Below are positions 17,307-25,289 of a DNA stretch of 47,626 bases, in pieces. Location: contig JAGXFZ010000016.1 in the NCBI GenBank assembly GCA_024637055.1, forward strand, positions 1 through 47,626, written 5' to 3'. Numbering within the stretch: the first letter of the stretch is position 1; each line of letters opens with the position of its first letter. The notes under the pieces were generated by a model. It was not told the origin of the DNA. It ran no database searches and saw only the letters and a list, made by a program, of their open reading frames with translations. The stretch comes from Gracilibacter sp. Its GTDB lineage: Bacteria > Bacillota > Desulfitobacteriia > Desulfitobacteriales > Syntrophobotulaceae. The position numbers and the translations under genes are program-made.

Positions 17307-18941
17307 ATGAAACTGAGAAAAACATATAGATTGTTGATAGCATTGATACTGGTATTAAGTTTGGCTATGGGAGCGCCCTTCATGGCGTTTGGTAGCCAAG
17401 ATGAGGTTCTTGGTGAGGTGCGTTCACTGCTGAAAAACCAGTATGTAGAAGTGGTGTCGGATGATGTTCTTGAAGCTGAGAGTGTTGAGGAGATGCTGAA
17501 GAGACTGGGAGATAGACATACTCAGTATTTGAGCGCAGAGGATTATGATTTCTTCCTCAATACTTTGGATAGATCTTTTTCTGGTATTGGAATAGAGCTG
17601 GAGATGGTTGCTCAGGGCGTGTTAGTAACTAAGGTTTTTGAAGGATATGGAGCGGATAAAGCAGGTATCATACCTGGAGATATAATTACCCAGGCGGGGG
17701 CAGAGTCTTTGGCGGGTGAGACTTCGGAGTTCAGCGTAAGTAGGCTGAAGGGGACGGCAGGAACCAAAGTGGATGTGAAAATCAAAAGAGATACCCAGAC
17801 GTTGGACCTCACTATCCAGAGGATGAACATTGAACTTCCTCTTATTCACAGCGAAGTTTTGGAGAACGATATAGGATATGTGCTTGTTTATTCCTTCGGG
17901 TTGGAGACTGCTACTCAGTTCGACAAACATGTCAGGGCCTTAAAGGAAAAAGGGGTGGATAGTTGGATTATCGATCTTAGGAATAACGGAGGCGGTTATA
18001 CTCAGACCGCGCTTGATCTTTTAGGATATATTATTGGTGAAAAAAATGCCGTTGTTTTGAAAGATAGATCAATCTTATCCATTGCGTATAAGGCGACAAA
18101 ACAAGATTACATGTTGGATACGTTAGAGCAACCTATCATTTTCTTAACTAACGGTTATACTGGTAGCTCTTCGGAAATCGTAACTGCTGCGGTGAAGGAT
18201 CATAATAAAGCTACGATAATTGGAGAAACTACTTTTGGTTCAGGTAGAGTAAAAGCTTTAATGCCACTTTCTAACGGAGATTACCTGAAGATGACGATTA
18301 ATAAGTTTTTTTCTCCTCATAATTATGCCATAGACGAAGTTGGAATTAAACCACACATGAACCTGGACGGTGTGGATGAACTGCAGACTGCTGTGCTGAT
18401 GTTAAAAGATAATGCCGTTCAGGAAGATAGCGCTGATAAGGCTGGTTATTTACAACTAAATGCTGGACCGAACGATTTTGCTATTGCGCTAGAAGATATG
18501 AGGAAGCCGGAGAAGTGGGAGTTGGGGATGAAGATATTGGATTCAGCCTATGTGACGACTACTTTGCAAACCGGTACTTCTGAGGGTTGGGAACCATTCC
18601 ACGAGCTGTATCTCAAAGACCGTTCTCGGATATACTATCCCGATTATGTACGGGCGGGTGATTTACCAAATATTCCTCTTGCTAAGAAATTTACGGTTAC
18701 CTATAACAAAGCCGTTGATTGGAAAAGTACAACTCCAGAGAGTGTAGAACTTATCAATACTGTTACTGGTGAAAGGGTCAAATGCGTGCTGGATTTTACG
18801 AGTGATCGTATCATGACAGTGACTCCGAGTGCTGAACTTGAGCCTGCTACAGAGTACTGGTTGGTGCTTCACTCCACTATCCAAGGTGTTGATGGCGCAA
18901 ACTTTACCGGTGGGGTAGCTGTGGCAAAAACGGTTAAATAG
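17307..18941 (+). CDS. Exported S41-family (C-terminal processing protease) homologue, atypical active site
   Basis: A 544-residue exported protein: signal peptide (1-29), an N-terminal helical region, a PDZ domain (about 92-172, FSGIGIELE to DLTIQRMN), an S41 core (185-350) and a C-terminal SbsA-type Ig-like domain (about 445-544). The nucleophile motif is present (TGSSSEI, Ser289). The usual partner Lys in FGKG is replaced: the sequence reads TFGSGRV, with Ser312 at the Lys position. Either a nearby Lys or Arg substitutes or the protein is a non-catalytic binding homologue. It starts with ATG after GGGGAGG. Nothing in the neighbourhood assigns a substrate; export suggests a role in the cell wall or forming spore. 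Confidence 0.85.
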   Translation: MKLRKTYRLLIALILVLSLAMGAPFMAFGSQDEVLGEVRSLLKNQYVEVVSDDVLEAESVEEMLKRLGDRHTQYLSAEDYDFFLNTLDRSFSGIGIELEMVAQGVLVTKVFEGYGADKAGIIPGDIITQAGAESLAGETSEFSVSRLKGTAGTKVDVKIKRDTQTLDLTIQRMNIELPLIHSEVLENDIGYVLVYSFGLETATQFDKHVRALKEKGVDSWIIDLRNNGGGYTQTALDLLGYIIGEKNAVVLKDRSILSIAYKATKQDYMLDTLEQPIIFLTNGYTGSSSEIVTAAVKDHNKATIIGETTFGSGRVKALMPLSNGDYLKMTINKFFSPHNYAIDEVGIKPHMNLDGVDELQTAVLMLKDNAVQEDSADKAGYLQLNAGPNDFAIALEDMRKPEKWELGMKILDSAYVTTTLQTGTSEGWEPFHELYLKDRSRIYYPDYVRAGDLPNIPLAKKFTVTYNKAVDWKSTTPESVELINTVTGERVKCVLDFTSDRIMTVTPSAELEPATEYWLVLHSTIQGVDGANFTGGVAVAKTVK

Positions 18942-18987
18942 GGATCTGCTGGGACTCGTTTTCTATGAGATGAAATGAAACATGTAT

Positions 18988-19047
18988 AAAAATCACCTTT
19001 TTTGGGAATGTATACTAATAGTATTTTTCCAAGAGGTGATTTTTTTT
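18988..19047 (+). promoter_or_regulatory. Hairpin overlapping the ribosome binding site and start of the SleB-type gene
   Basis: AAAAATCACCT (18988-18998) is perfectly complementary to AGGTGATTTTT (19034-19044), with an inner TTGG/CCAA pairing. The 3' arm contains the AGAGGTGA site of the next gene and runs into a T8 tract that includes its TTG start. It looks like the terminator of the preceding gene, but it would also hide the start site of the following one. Confidence 0.5.
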
Positions 19048-19813
19048 GGAAGACCGACGATGCCGCAAAGTCATGGCGATAGCCTTGGCTACGGTAATCA
19101 TCTTGAGTGTCTCTGTTCAGAACGTTTATGCTGCACCTAGGAACTCGGCCGATAACATGTTTTATAGAATCTGGGGATTCAAACTATCAATGCTTGGCAA
19201 TGTTGGTTCCGATGTTAGGGAGATTGTGTTAAACGGTGTTAATGAGCTTAAGTCTATTTGCGTATTTTTGGATAAAAAAATATCTGAGGAAAAATTGGAG
19301 GCTGATAGCGAAAATAATATAACAGTAGTTATAGAACAGATACCTCTCCCTCATGCTCAGGAGATTATTGTCAAGAATGAAGAAGTTGCAGAAGCACATA
19401 AAGATACACATACAGATGCAGAGGTTAAAACTGTATCCTTCAGCCGAGGTGGCGTGTTATTCCAAGAGGATGTAGAACTTCTAGCAAGGATTATCCATGC
19501 TGAAGCACGTGGAGAGAGTTTTGAAGGTCAGGTTGCAGTAGGAGCAGTAGTTTTGAACAGGGTTGAGAGTCCCAAATTTCCTATGTCGATTCGGGAAGTG
19601 GTATACCAGCCTAGGCAGTTTACCGCTGTCGATGATGGTCAGATGAGACTAACACCTAATCAAACAGCTTTTCGTGCTGCGATGGCAGCTCTTGAGGGTC
19701 ATGATCCAAGTAATGGAGCTATTTTCTATTATAATCCAAGGATAGCTACTGATCAGTGGATAAGGACCAGGGCTGTGATGCTTACGATTGGTAACCACGA
19801 TTTCTGTATCTAA
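19046..19813 (+). CDS. SleB-type cell wall hydrolase (spore cortex-lytic family)
   Basis: A 255-residue exported protein. The TTG at 19046 is chosen since AGAGGTGA precedes it and no site precedes the inner ATG. A signal peptide (about 8-30, ending VYA-A) leads to a variable region and then a Hydrolase_2/SleB catalytic domain (about 140-255). This shows ELLARIIHAEARGESFEGQV with the likely catalytic Glu, AVVLNRVESPKFP, QFTAV and a C-terminal GNHDFCI. SleB proteins are lytic transglycosylases that cut muramic-lactam peptidoglycan during germination. The usual N-terminal peptidoglycan-binding domain of SleB is absent, so it resembles CwlJ/YkvT-like shorter members. Monocistronic, with a strong terminator. 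Confidence 0.85.
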   Translation: MEDRRCRKVMAIALATVIILSVSVQNVYAAPRNSADNMFYRIWGFKLSMLGNVGSDVREIVLNGVNELKSICVFLDKKISEEKLEADSENNITVVIEQIPLPHAQEIIVKNEEVAEAHKDTHTDAEVKTVSFSRGGVLFQEDVELLARIIHAEARGESFEGQVAVGAVVLNRVESPKFPMSIREVVYQPRQFTAVDDGQMRLTPNQTAFRAAMAALEGHDPSNGAIFYYNPRIATDQWIRTRAVMLTIGNHDFCI

Positions 19814-19849
19814 TACCGAAAAGGTGCTTGTGATAAGCACAATTTAGAG

Positions 19850-19886
19850 AACTGATACCTCAATCTGAGAGGTGTCAGTTTTTTTT
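19850..19886 (+). terminator. Strong intrinsic terminator after the SleB-type gene
   Basis: AACTGATACCTC (19850-19861) pairs over 12 positions with GAGGTGTCAGTT (19869-19880, one G-U pair) and is followed by a run of T. Confidence 0.9.
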
Positions 19887-19967
19887 GGTAACTTCTTTCT
19901 CTTTATTTTCATATTATGACATAGCATGAATTGCATTATTTTTTAATGAACATAAGGAGGTAAAAAG

Positions 19968-20942
19968 ATGTTCGGACATAGGAAGGGTTCAGGTCTACTT
20001 TCCCAAGGTGGCGGAGGGGCGATGGGATCTCGCCAATTAAATCTGGTCGCATCTGAAGGGTTTACTGGTAATGGAATGGCTACCATCGGTGTCGATAATA
20101 ATTTCTCGATGGTTGCGCATCTGCCACCGACTCATACCATGAGTCCACATGCACCAGCTGTATATGCTGCCTATCTAGTCGATGCCAAAGGAAAAAACGG
20201 TTTTTACGCAGGTACGCTTAAACCAGCAGGTGGTGGTGTGTATCAAGCTAACTTCAGGAGCCCAGTACCATTAGCCCATTACAATAAGGTTGTCGTTTCT
20301 CTAGAGAATCCACAAGGTATTTCTCAAGCACCCCAAGGGCCGATTGTGATGAAAGTTAAAGAAGGAATCTTAGATGGATTCGGTCCTGCGAAGGAAAAAG
20401 GCGGTGAGGTTTGGGGTAAGGTTAAAGGCTTCTTTACTGATCGGTTTGGTGGAGGTCAAGAGGAAGTACCAGAAGAATACCCAGAGCAAAGGTTCGAAAC
20501 GCAGCAGGCGCCAGTTCAACAATATCCCAACCAGCAGTATTCTGGGCAGCAATACCCCCAACAACCACAACCACAGCAACATTATCAGCCGGGAGGATAT
20601 CCACAGCAAGGAGGATATGCGCAGCAGAGAGGTTATGCACCTCAAAATTATCCTTCCCAAGGTGGCTACCAACAGAGGTTTAGCCCTCAACCTAACCAGA
20701 GACTATTTGGGTTAGGACGTCCCTATCAGGGACAGTATCCTTATGGTCAATCTCAGCCCCAGCCTGCTCCGGGTCAGACATATACGCCACCAGTGACTCC
20801 AACACCAGCAGAATCCGCTCCAGTAACGGAAGCAGCTCCTGCACCCGAGGTACAGGAGCCAACCGTCATTCAGAGTGAGGCTCAGGTTACTCCAACTCAA
20901 CCACAGGATTCACAACCAAACTTGGAAGGCAAAACTGAGTAG
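19968..20942 (+). CDS. RskA-like domain protein with long Gln/Pro/Tyr-rich tail
   Basis: A 324-residue protein with no membrane segment. Residues 43-132 resemble the extracytoplasmic domain of RskA-type anti-sigma factors (FSMVAHLPPTH, YAAYLVDAKGKNGFYAG, HYNKVVVSLENPQGISQAP). The N-terminus lacks the sigma-binding and transmembrane parts, so it is not an anti-sigma factor as such. From about 155 the chain is low-complexity: Gln, Pro, Tyr and Gly repeats (QQYPNQQYSGQQYPQQ) and then a Pro/Thr/Glu-rich end. Such tails occur in spore-coat and surface proteins. ATG after AAGGAGG; a terminator follows. Function unknown. The domain call is from pattern recognition only. Confidence 0.65.
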   Translation: MFGHRKGSGLLSQGGGGAMGSRQLNLVASEGFTGNGMATIGVDNNFSMVAHLPPTHTMSPHAPAVYAAYLVDAKGKNGFYAGTLKPAGGGVYQANFRSPVPLAHYNKVVVSLENPQGISQAPQGPIVMKVKEGILDGFGPAKEKGGEVWGKVKGFFTDRFGGGQEEVPEEYPEQRFETQQAPVQQYPNQQYSGQQYPQQPQPQQHYQPGGYPQQGGYAQQRGYAPQNYPSQGGYQQRFSPQPNQRLFGLGRPYQGQYPYGQSQPQPAPGQTYTPPVTPTPAESAPVTEAAPAPEVQEPTVIQSEAQVTPTQPQDSQPNLEGKTE

Positions 20943-20973
20943 TTCTATCCATTTAGTTTTTCTCCTCTATATG

Positions 20974-21016
20974 AATCCACGTATGGCTCTATTTAGATGT
21001 TATACGTGGATTTTTT
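20974..21016 (+). terminator. Intrinsic terminator after the Gln/Pro-rich protein gene
   Basis: AATCCACGTAT (20974-20984) pairs perfectly with ATACGTGGATT (21002-21012), followed by T6. Confidence 0.88.
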
Positions 21017-21112
21017 AACTTAAAAAAAGCAACCGCGTAGACTGTGACGATTGCTTATGAGGCACTTATTTTTGAGCTATAGTTATTTTGGCTAATGTTA
21101 TTTTCTAATATT

Positions 21113-21808
21113 TTAGTTATCATTATTACTATTATTGGCGTTATTATCTTTCTTGTTACGTAGGAAGGGTTTCACAACAAAATAGATGATTAAAGTTAGA
21201 AGTGAAATAATATATCCCCGGTTGGTTTTGATAAGAGTAAGTTTGAGAGAGAGAAGGTTGGATGCCCTGGTGGTAGGATTTGAGAAAGGTGATATAAAAG
21301 ATAGGCTTATGGCTATACCTTCAGGAAGAAGAGGGCCTGAAGGAAATTCATCTTGGTTGGAACCATTGTTTAAACTCAGGGTTCTATTTGTTCTTTTAGT
21401 CCCAAGGTTTAATCTGGTATTACCTTGAGGCTGAGTCATAAGGGAAATCTTTTTTAAGGCTTCAAAATCAGGGAGAGACTGGTAGTTACCTAACAGTGGC
21501 CTGTAAAGAGGGCTAGGCGTATACGCCCATTTGACAAGCAAGGCGGTGACAGCCTGCATAAAGATTACAAATATATACCCATAAGGAATATCTATTCTGT
21601 AAAAAGGGATAATTAGGGAAGACGCCGGACTGTAGAGTTCGCGGAGGAAAAGACTTTGAGAAGCGAGTATGGATACAGTAACTGGGACAACGAAAGGGGG
21701 AGAAGAATCATCAACATCATTTTCTTCATTCCTACCGGTAAAGAAACGATATCTTCCAGTATATTTGCTATTCATTAATATACCGTTTTGCGGTTGTGCA
21801 AAAGCCAT
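21113..21808 (-). CDS. Hypothetical membrane-associated protein
   Basis: A 231-residue protein that I do not recognise. It has two or three hydrophobic stretches (about 38-50, 72-93 and 198-218, the last ISLLTLIIYFVVKPFL), polar Asn/Thr/Ser-rich regions between them and an Asn-rich C-terminus. The ATG at 21808 follows TAGGAGAT. The gene begins 33 bases after the end of the YlbF-family gene on the same strand, so the two are probably cotranscribed. Reading frames on the other strand in this stretch lack ribosome binding sites. The call that it is a real gene rests on the start signal and the operon position. Confidence 0.6.
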   Translation of the reverse strand: MAFAQPQNGILMNSKYTGRYRFFTGRNEENDVDDSSPPFVVPVTVSILASQSLFLRELYSPASSLIIPFYRIDIPYGYIFVIFMQAVTALLVKWAYTPSPLYRPLLGNYQSLPDFEALKKISLMTQPQGNTRLNLGTKRTNRTLSLNNGSNQDEFPSGPLLPEGIAISLSFISPFSNPTTRASNLLSLKLTLIKTNRGYIISLLTLIIYFVVKPFLRNKKDNNANNSNNDN

Positions 21809-21841
21809 GGTTGTAATCTCCTATCCCCCTTATAGTTGTTC

Positions 21842-22327
21842 TTATTTCTTGAAATTTCCTAGGTTAAAACCGTCTGGCAATTTAAAACCTTCAGGTATTT
21901 CCATGGAAGGACCATCTTTGCCACCACTGATGTTATTGAGCAGTTGTTGAGCCATATCCTTGAGCTCTTTAGGGAGAGGCAACTGATCAGCACTGGGCAT
22001 TCCATAGATTGCAGTGGTGATAGTTAGGTTGACGGTAGCCATTATTTTCTCAAATCCCTGTTGTAAGCTGAAGAAATTACGGATGGAGGGGTGGCTTCGC
22101 ATCAGTTTCATCTTCAGATCTATAAGAGCCAGAGAGTCTTTCTCAGGGACCACCTTGCTGAACATTTGAGCGGTTACCAGGCTCTTTTCTTTCTCCTGAT
22201 ATTCTTCAAATGCTTTTTGAGCTGCTGGATCTTTTTTGATTTCTTCTTCAGCCTCTTTAAGTTTTTGGACTTCGGGACTTTGGAGAAGAGCTTCTCCTAA
22301 TTCACGCGCTTTTTTAATGTATTCCAT
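21842..22327 (-). CDS. YlbF/YmcA-family protein
   Basis: A 161-residue protein whose first 115 residues fit the YlbF/YmcA (DUF964, Com_YlbF) family: an all-helical domain with ARELGEALLQSPEVQKLKEA, EEEIKKDPAAQKAFEEYQEK and a second helical hairpin. Family members in Bacillus form a complex (YlbF, YmcA, YaaT) that affects RNA processing, sporulation, competence and biofilm formation. The C-terminal extension (KDGPSMEIPEGFKLPDGFN) is Gly/Pro-rich. Start ATG at 22327 with an upstream AAGGAGGTG at somewhat long spacing. It heads a pair with the membrane-associated gene at 21113-21808. Which family member it is cannot be said. Confidence 0.8.
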   Translation of the reverse strand: MEYIKKARELGEALLQSPEVQKLKEAEEEIKKDPAAQKAFEEYQEKEKSLVTAQMFSKVVPEKDSLALIDLKMKLMRSHPSIRNFFSLQQGFEKIMATVNLTITTAIYGMPSADQLPLPKELKDMAQQLLNNISGGKDGPSMEIPEGFKLPDGFNLGNFKK

Positions 22328-22515
22328 AACTATAAATTCGCACCTCCTTATACATCAACTTATGCAGTGTTGCAAGCTAAAGTGCTTTGGAGGAGGTTGT
22401 AGATAATATCGGAAACTTAAACTTATCTTAGTATTAAGGAAAAAAGTAAAAATGAGAAGGAATTAACAGAAAGATGTAGAAAAATATTAGATGGATATAG
22501 TAGGAGGGTAAATAT

Positions 22516-23229
22516 ATGCGGACGTACCGTTTAGAAATAAGGGTTTTACAAATAGCTGTAGTTTTGACAATGATTGTCATGGTATTCGGGATGGTCAATG
22601 TCTGGCGAGGGGCATCTGAGATTCCTCCGGTAGATGATCCAGTACAGAATGAAAACACTCCAGGCGTTGATGAAGAAGAACCTGTTGACGAGACTCCTAT
22701 TAATACTAAGATTGTCTGTCTGGGAGATTCATTCACTTATGGTTGGCCCGGCGAACCCGAGGATGCCTGGCCTCAGAGGGTTGCTGATGTTCTCGAGATA
22801 GAAGTGATCAATGCTGGGAAGGTAAGTCAGAATGCATCCGATCTTGTCCAGCGTTTCGATCAAGATGTGAAAGCTAACGACCCAGGCAGAGTTATTATAT
22901 TTGCCGGAGTGGGAGATGCTATAAGGGACATTCCTTTAGAGGAATACCAAGCGAATATTATGGATTTGGTCAATAAAGCTGAAGCGAATCATATCGAACC
23001 TATTTTAGCTTTGCCTATCTCTTTCCCCGGGACTGCTGCACTTAACCAAGCCTACCGCGAATGGCAGATAGGTTATGCCCAAGAGAAGAATATCAAAATG
23101 CTTGATTTCCAGCAGGTGCTCTTCGATAGTGATGGGAAAATGATTTCTAGCTACACCAATGATGGAAAATACCCAAATAAAGAAGGCCATAAAGTTATGG
23201 GCGATTATGTCGCCGGAGTTCTCAAGTGA
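22516..23229 (+). CDS. Membrane-anchored SGNH/GDSL hydrolase homologue, His replaced
   Basis: A 237-residue protein with an N-terminal membrane anchor (about 9-29), an acidic linker (35-62) and an SGNH fold. Block I is intact (LGDSFTYG, Ser72) and block II is seen at NAGKVSQNA. Block III reads GVGD, where the oxyanion Asn is usual, and block V reads DGKYPN with Tyr219 where the catalytic His is expected; Asp216 is kept. A His at 225 lies further along. The family hydrolyses esters, often acyl or acetyl groups on lipids or cell wall. Activity of this member is therefore uncertain. ATG after TAGGAGGG; a hairpin repeat and a terminator follow. Confidence 0.8.
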   Translation: MRTYRLEIRVLQIAVVLTMIVMVFGMVNVWRGASEIPPVDDPVQNENTPGVDEEEPVDETPINTKIVCLGDSFTYGWPGEPEDAWPQRVADVLEIEVINAGKVSQNASDLVQRFDQDVKANDPGRVIIFAGVGDAIRDIPLEEYQANIMDLVNKAEANHIEPILALPISFPGTAALNQAYREWQIGYAQEKNIKMLDFQQVLFDSDGKMISSYTNDGKYPNKEGHKVMGDYVAGVLK

Positions 23230-23234
23230 GACTA

Positions 23235-23277
23235 GGGGACGGTTCTGAGTAAAGTAAAGAACCGTCCCCAACTTTAT
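23235..23277. repeat. GGGACGGTTCTTTAC hairpin-repeat family, shortened copy
   Basis: GGGGACGGTTCT pairs with AGAACCGTCCCC across a short GAGTAAAGTAA spacer, and AACTTTA follows. The left outer arm is missing. It lies six bases after the SGNH gene. Confidence 0.85.
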
Positions 23278-23328
23278 GTCTTTATAAATTCTTAATAAAG
23301 TTATAATATGCTTTTTAGGTTTGGGTGG

Positions 23329-23367
23329 AATAATAACACTAAGAGATAAGTGTTATTATTTTTTTTT
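23329..23367 (+). terminator. Intrinsic terminator before the ABC exporter operon
   Basis: AATAATAACACT (23329-23340) pairs perfectly with AGTGTTATTATT (23349-23360), followed by a long T-run that ends only a few bases before the ABC gene's AAGGAG site. Confidence 0.85.
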
Positions 23368-23385
23368 GTGAAGGAGTGCATTGGT

Positions 23386-24309
23386 ATGAATGATATTTTG
23401 GCGGTACAACTGCAGAATGTGACCAAGAAGATTGGTAAGAAGACTATTATCGATAAGTTGAGCTTAGATATTCTTCCAGGAGAGGTTTTTGGTTTCTTGG
23501 GGCCTAATGGGGCGGGGAAAACGACTACTATCAGGATGATGGTTGGGTTGATGGCTATGACTGAAGGAGAGATTTTGATTCATAATAAGAGTATCGCCCG
23601 TGATTTTAAGGGAGCTATAGCTAGCGTTGGGGCAATAGTCGAGAATCCGGAGTTATATAATTTTATGTCGGGGTATCGTAATCTAGAGCATTTTGCCAAT
23701 ATGATTCCAGGGATAGGTAAGGATCGTATTATGGAGGTGGCGCGTCAGGTTGGTCTGGAAGGTCGTATCCATGATAAGGTGAAGACGTATTCGCTGGGGA
23801 TGAAGCAGCGTTTGGGTTTGGCTCAAGCGATATTGCATAAACCGTCCGTTCTTATTCTGGATGAGCCTTCTAATGGGCTTGATCCGGCGGGAATGAGGGA
23901 GATGAGGGAGTATCTGCGAGGGTTGGCTATAAAAGATAATACCGCTGTCATTGTTTCTAGCCATCAACTAGCGGAGATGGAGATGATGTGTGACCGGATA
24001 GCGATCATCCAAGACGGAAAACTCATTGATGTCAGGGAGAAGTCGGATTTTATCCGTCAAGATGAAGGTGAAAGTTGGTTCTCTTTTAAGATAGATAAGC
24101 CAGAAAAAGCTGAAGCACAGATAAGAGAAGCGTTTCCAGACCTACGGATCAACATGGAAGGTGGGGCCATAAAAGTAAGGGCGATAGCTGAGACAGTGGC
24201 CGGCATCAATGTTTGGTTGGTTAAAAATGGCTACCTAGTTTATACAATTACCCAAGAAATAAAAACTCTCGAGGATAGATTCCTAGAGGTTACAGGAGGA
24301 AGAAAATAA
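23386..24309 (+). CDS. ABC transporter ATP-binding protein (BcrA/CcmA-like exporter family)
   Basis: A 307-residue ATPase. The ATG at 23386 has AAGGAG at the right distance; a frame extension to 23350 runs back through the terminator T-run. Walker A is GPNGAGKTT, the signature is SLGMKQRLGLAQA, Walker B is LILDEPSNGLDP and the switch His is in SSHQLAEM. A C-terminal domain (about 225-300) is typical of the bacitracin-type exporters. It overlaps by one base with the permease gene and is followed by a two-component pair, suggesting export of, or self-protection from, an antimicrobial or envelope-active compound. Substrate not predictable. Confidence 0.92.
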   Translation: MNDILAVQLQNVTKKIGKKTIIDKLSLDILPGEVFGFLGPNGAGKTTTIRMMVGLMAMTEGEILIHNKSIARDFKGAIASVGAIVENPELYNFMSGYRNLEHFANMIPGIGKDRIMEVARQVGLEGRIHDKVKTYSLGMKQRLGLAQAILHKPSVLILDEPSNGLDPAGMREMREYLRGLAIKDNTAVIVSSHQLAEMEMMCDRIAIIQDGKLIDVREKSDFIRQDEGESWFSFKIDKPEKAEAQIREAFPDLRINMEGGAIKVRAIAETVAGINVWLVKNGYLVYTITQEIKTLEDRFLEVTGGRK

Positions 24310-25238
24310 TGATTAGACTAATTAAAAATGAGATGGTTAAAATGTTTACCCGTAAGAGTACTTGGGCTATGATCGCTTTCGTAATCGCTTTAACATCTTT
24401 TTCTTCAATAGTTATGTATAAAATGGCACCAGAAACGCCAGAAAACTCACGCTCATACTATGAACAGCAAATACAGTCATCTAAACAGGCTCTAGAAACT
24501 CCTTTTCTACCTGAGTATCAGAAAGAGGAACTAAAGAAAAGTATCAAGATTAATGAGTATGTCTTAGAAAACAATATCTCAATGGAACCATCCCTGTGGG
24601 AACAGGTGCAGGAGAATTCTTCTCTCATATCAGTTATAGCTATTTTCGTTAGTGTAGCTGCGGCCACTATTGTAGCCAGTGAATTCAGCCAGGGGACTAT
24701 TAAACTATTGCTAATTCGTCCGATTAGTCGGGGCAAGGTGCTTTTGTCAAAATATCTGGCAGTTATGACTTTTGGATTGATTATGATGGCCGTTCTTTTT
24801 ACAGTGTCTGTTGTTCTTAGTGGAATCCTCTTTGGTTTCGATGGAGCCGCCAAACCGTTTCTTTATATAGGAACCGAAGGTAATGTGGTAGAAGTTGATA
24901 TTCTATATAAAACTATGGAATCTTATGGACTGAGAAGTGTGGCGATTATTATGTATCCTACTTTAGCATTCATGCTGGCAGTGGTTTTCCGTACTAATGC
25001 TTTAGCGCAAGGGCTGACTATCGTATCCATTATCTTGGGACCTCAAGTGGCTACCGCACTTACGAAGTATTCTTGGACGAAGTATCTGTTGTTTGCCCAT
25101 ACAGACCTATCGTTAATCTTAACCGGGAATCCATTTGGTGTATCATTTACTTTTTCAATAATTATTCTTGCTATCTATTTTGTGATCATGAACTTTATAT
25201 CTTGGTTCACTTTTGCTAAAAGGGATATAGCTGGGTAA
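24309..25238 (+). CDS. ABC-2 type transporter permease
   Basis: A 309-residue membrane protein with an N-terminal helix (about 20-37), an extracytoplasmic loop (40-95), and five more helices. SEFSQGTIKLLLIRPISRGKVL is the conserved amphipathic coupling segment of ABC-2 permeases of the BcrB/YxlG type. Its ATG overlaps the last base of the ATPase gene (TAATG), showing translational coupling. It forms the membrane half of the exporter with the preceding ATPase. Confidence 0.9.
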   Translation: MIRLIKNEMVKMFTRKSTWAMIAFVIALTSFSSIVMYKMAPETPENSRSYYEQQIQSSKQALETPFLPEYQKEELKKSIKINEYVLENNISMEPSLWEQVQENSSLISVIAIFVSVAAATIVASEFSQGTIKLLLIRPISRGKVLLSKYLAVMTFGLIMMAVLFTVSVVLSGILFGFDGAAKPFLYIGTEGNVVEVDILYKTMESYGLRSVAIIMYPTLAFMLAVVFRTNALAQGLTIVSIILGPQVATALTKYSWTKYLLFAHTDLSLILTGNPFGVSFTFSIIILAIYFVIMNFISWFTFAKRDIAG

Positions 25239-25289
25239 CATCGAATAATAATTACAATTTCCAAATTTAGATATATGGAGGAATGTTCC

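Noticed and set aside
21186-21428. Plus-strand frame inside the hypothetical membrane-associated gene
   Set aside because: No ribosome binding site; the minus-strand frame has one and shares an operon with the YlbF-family gene.
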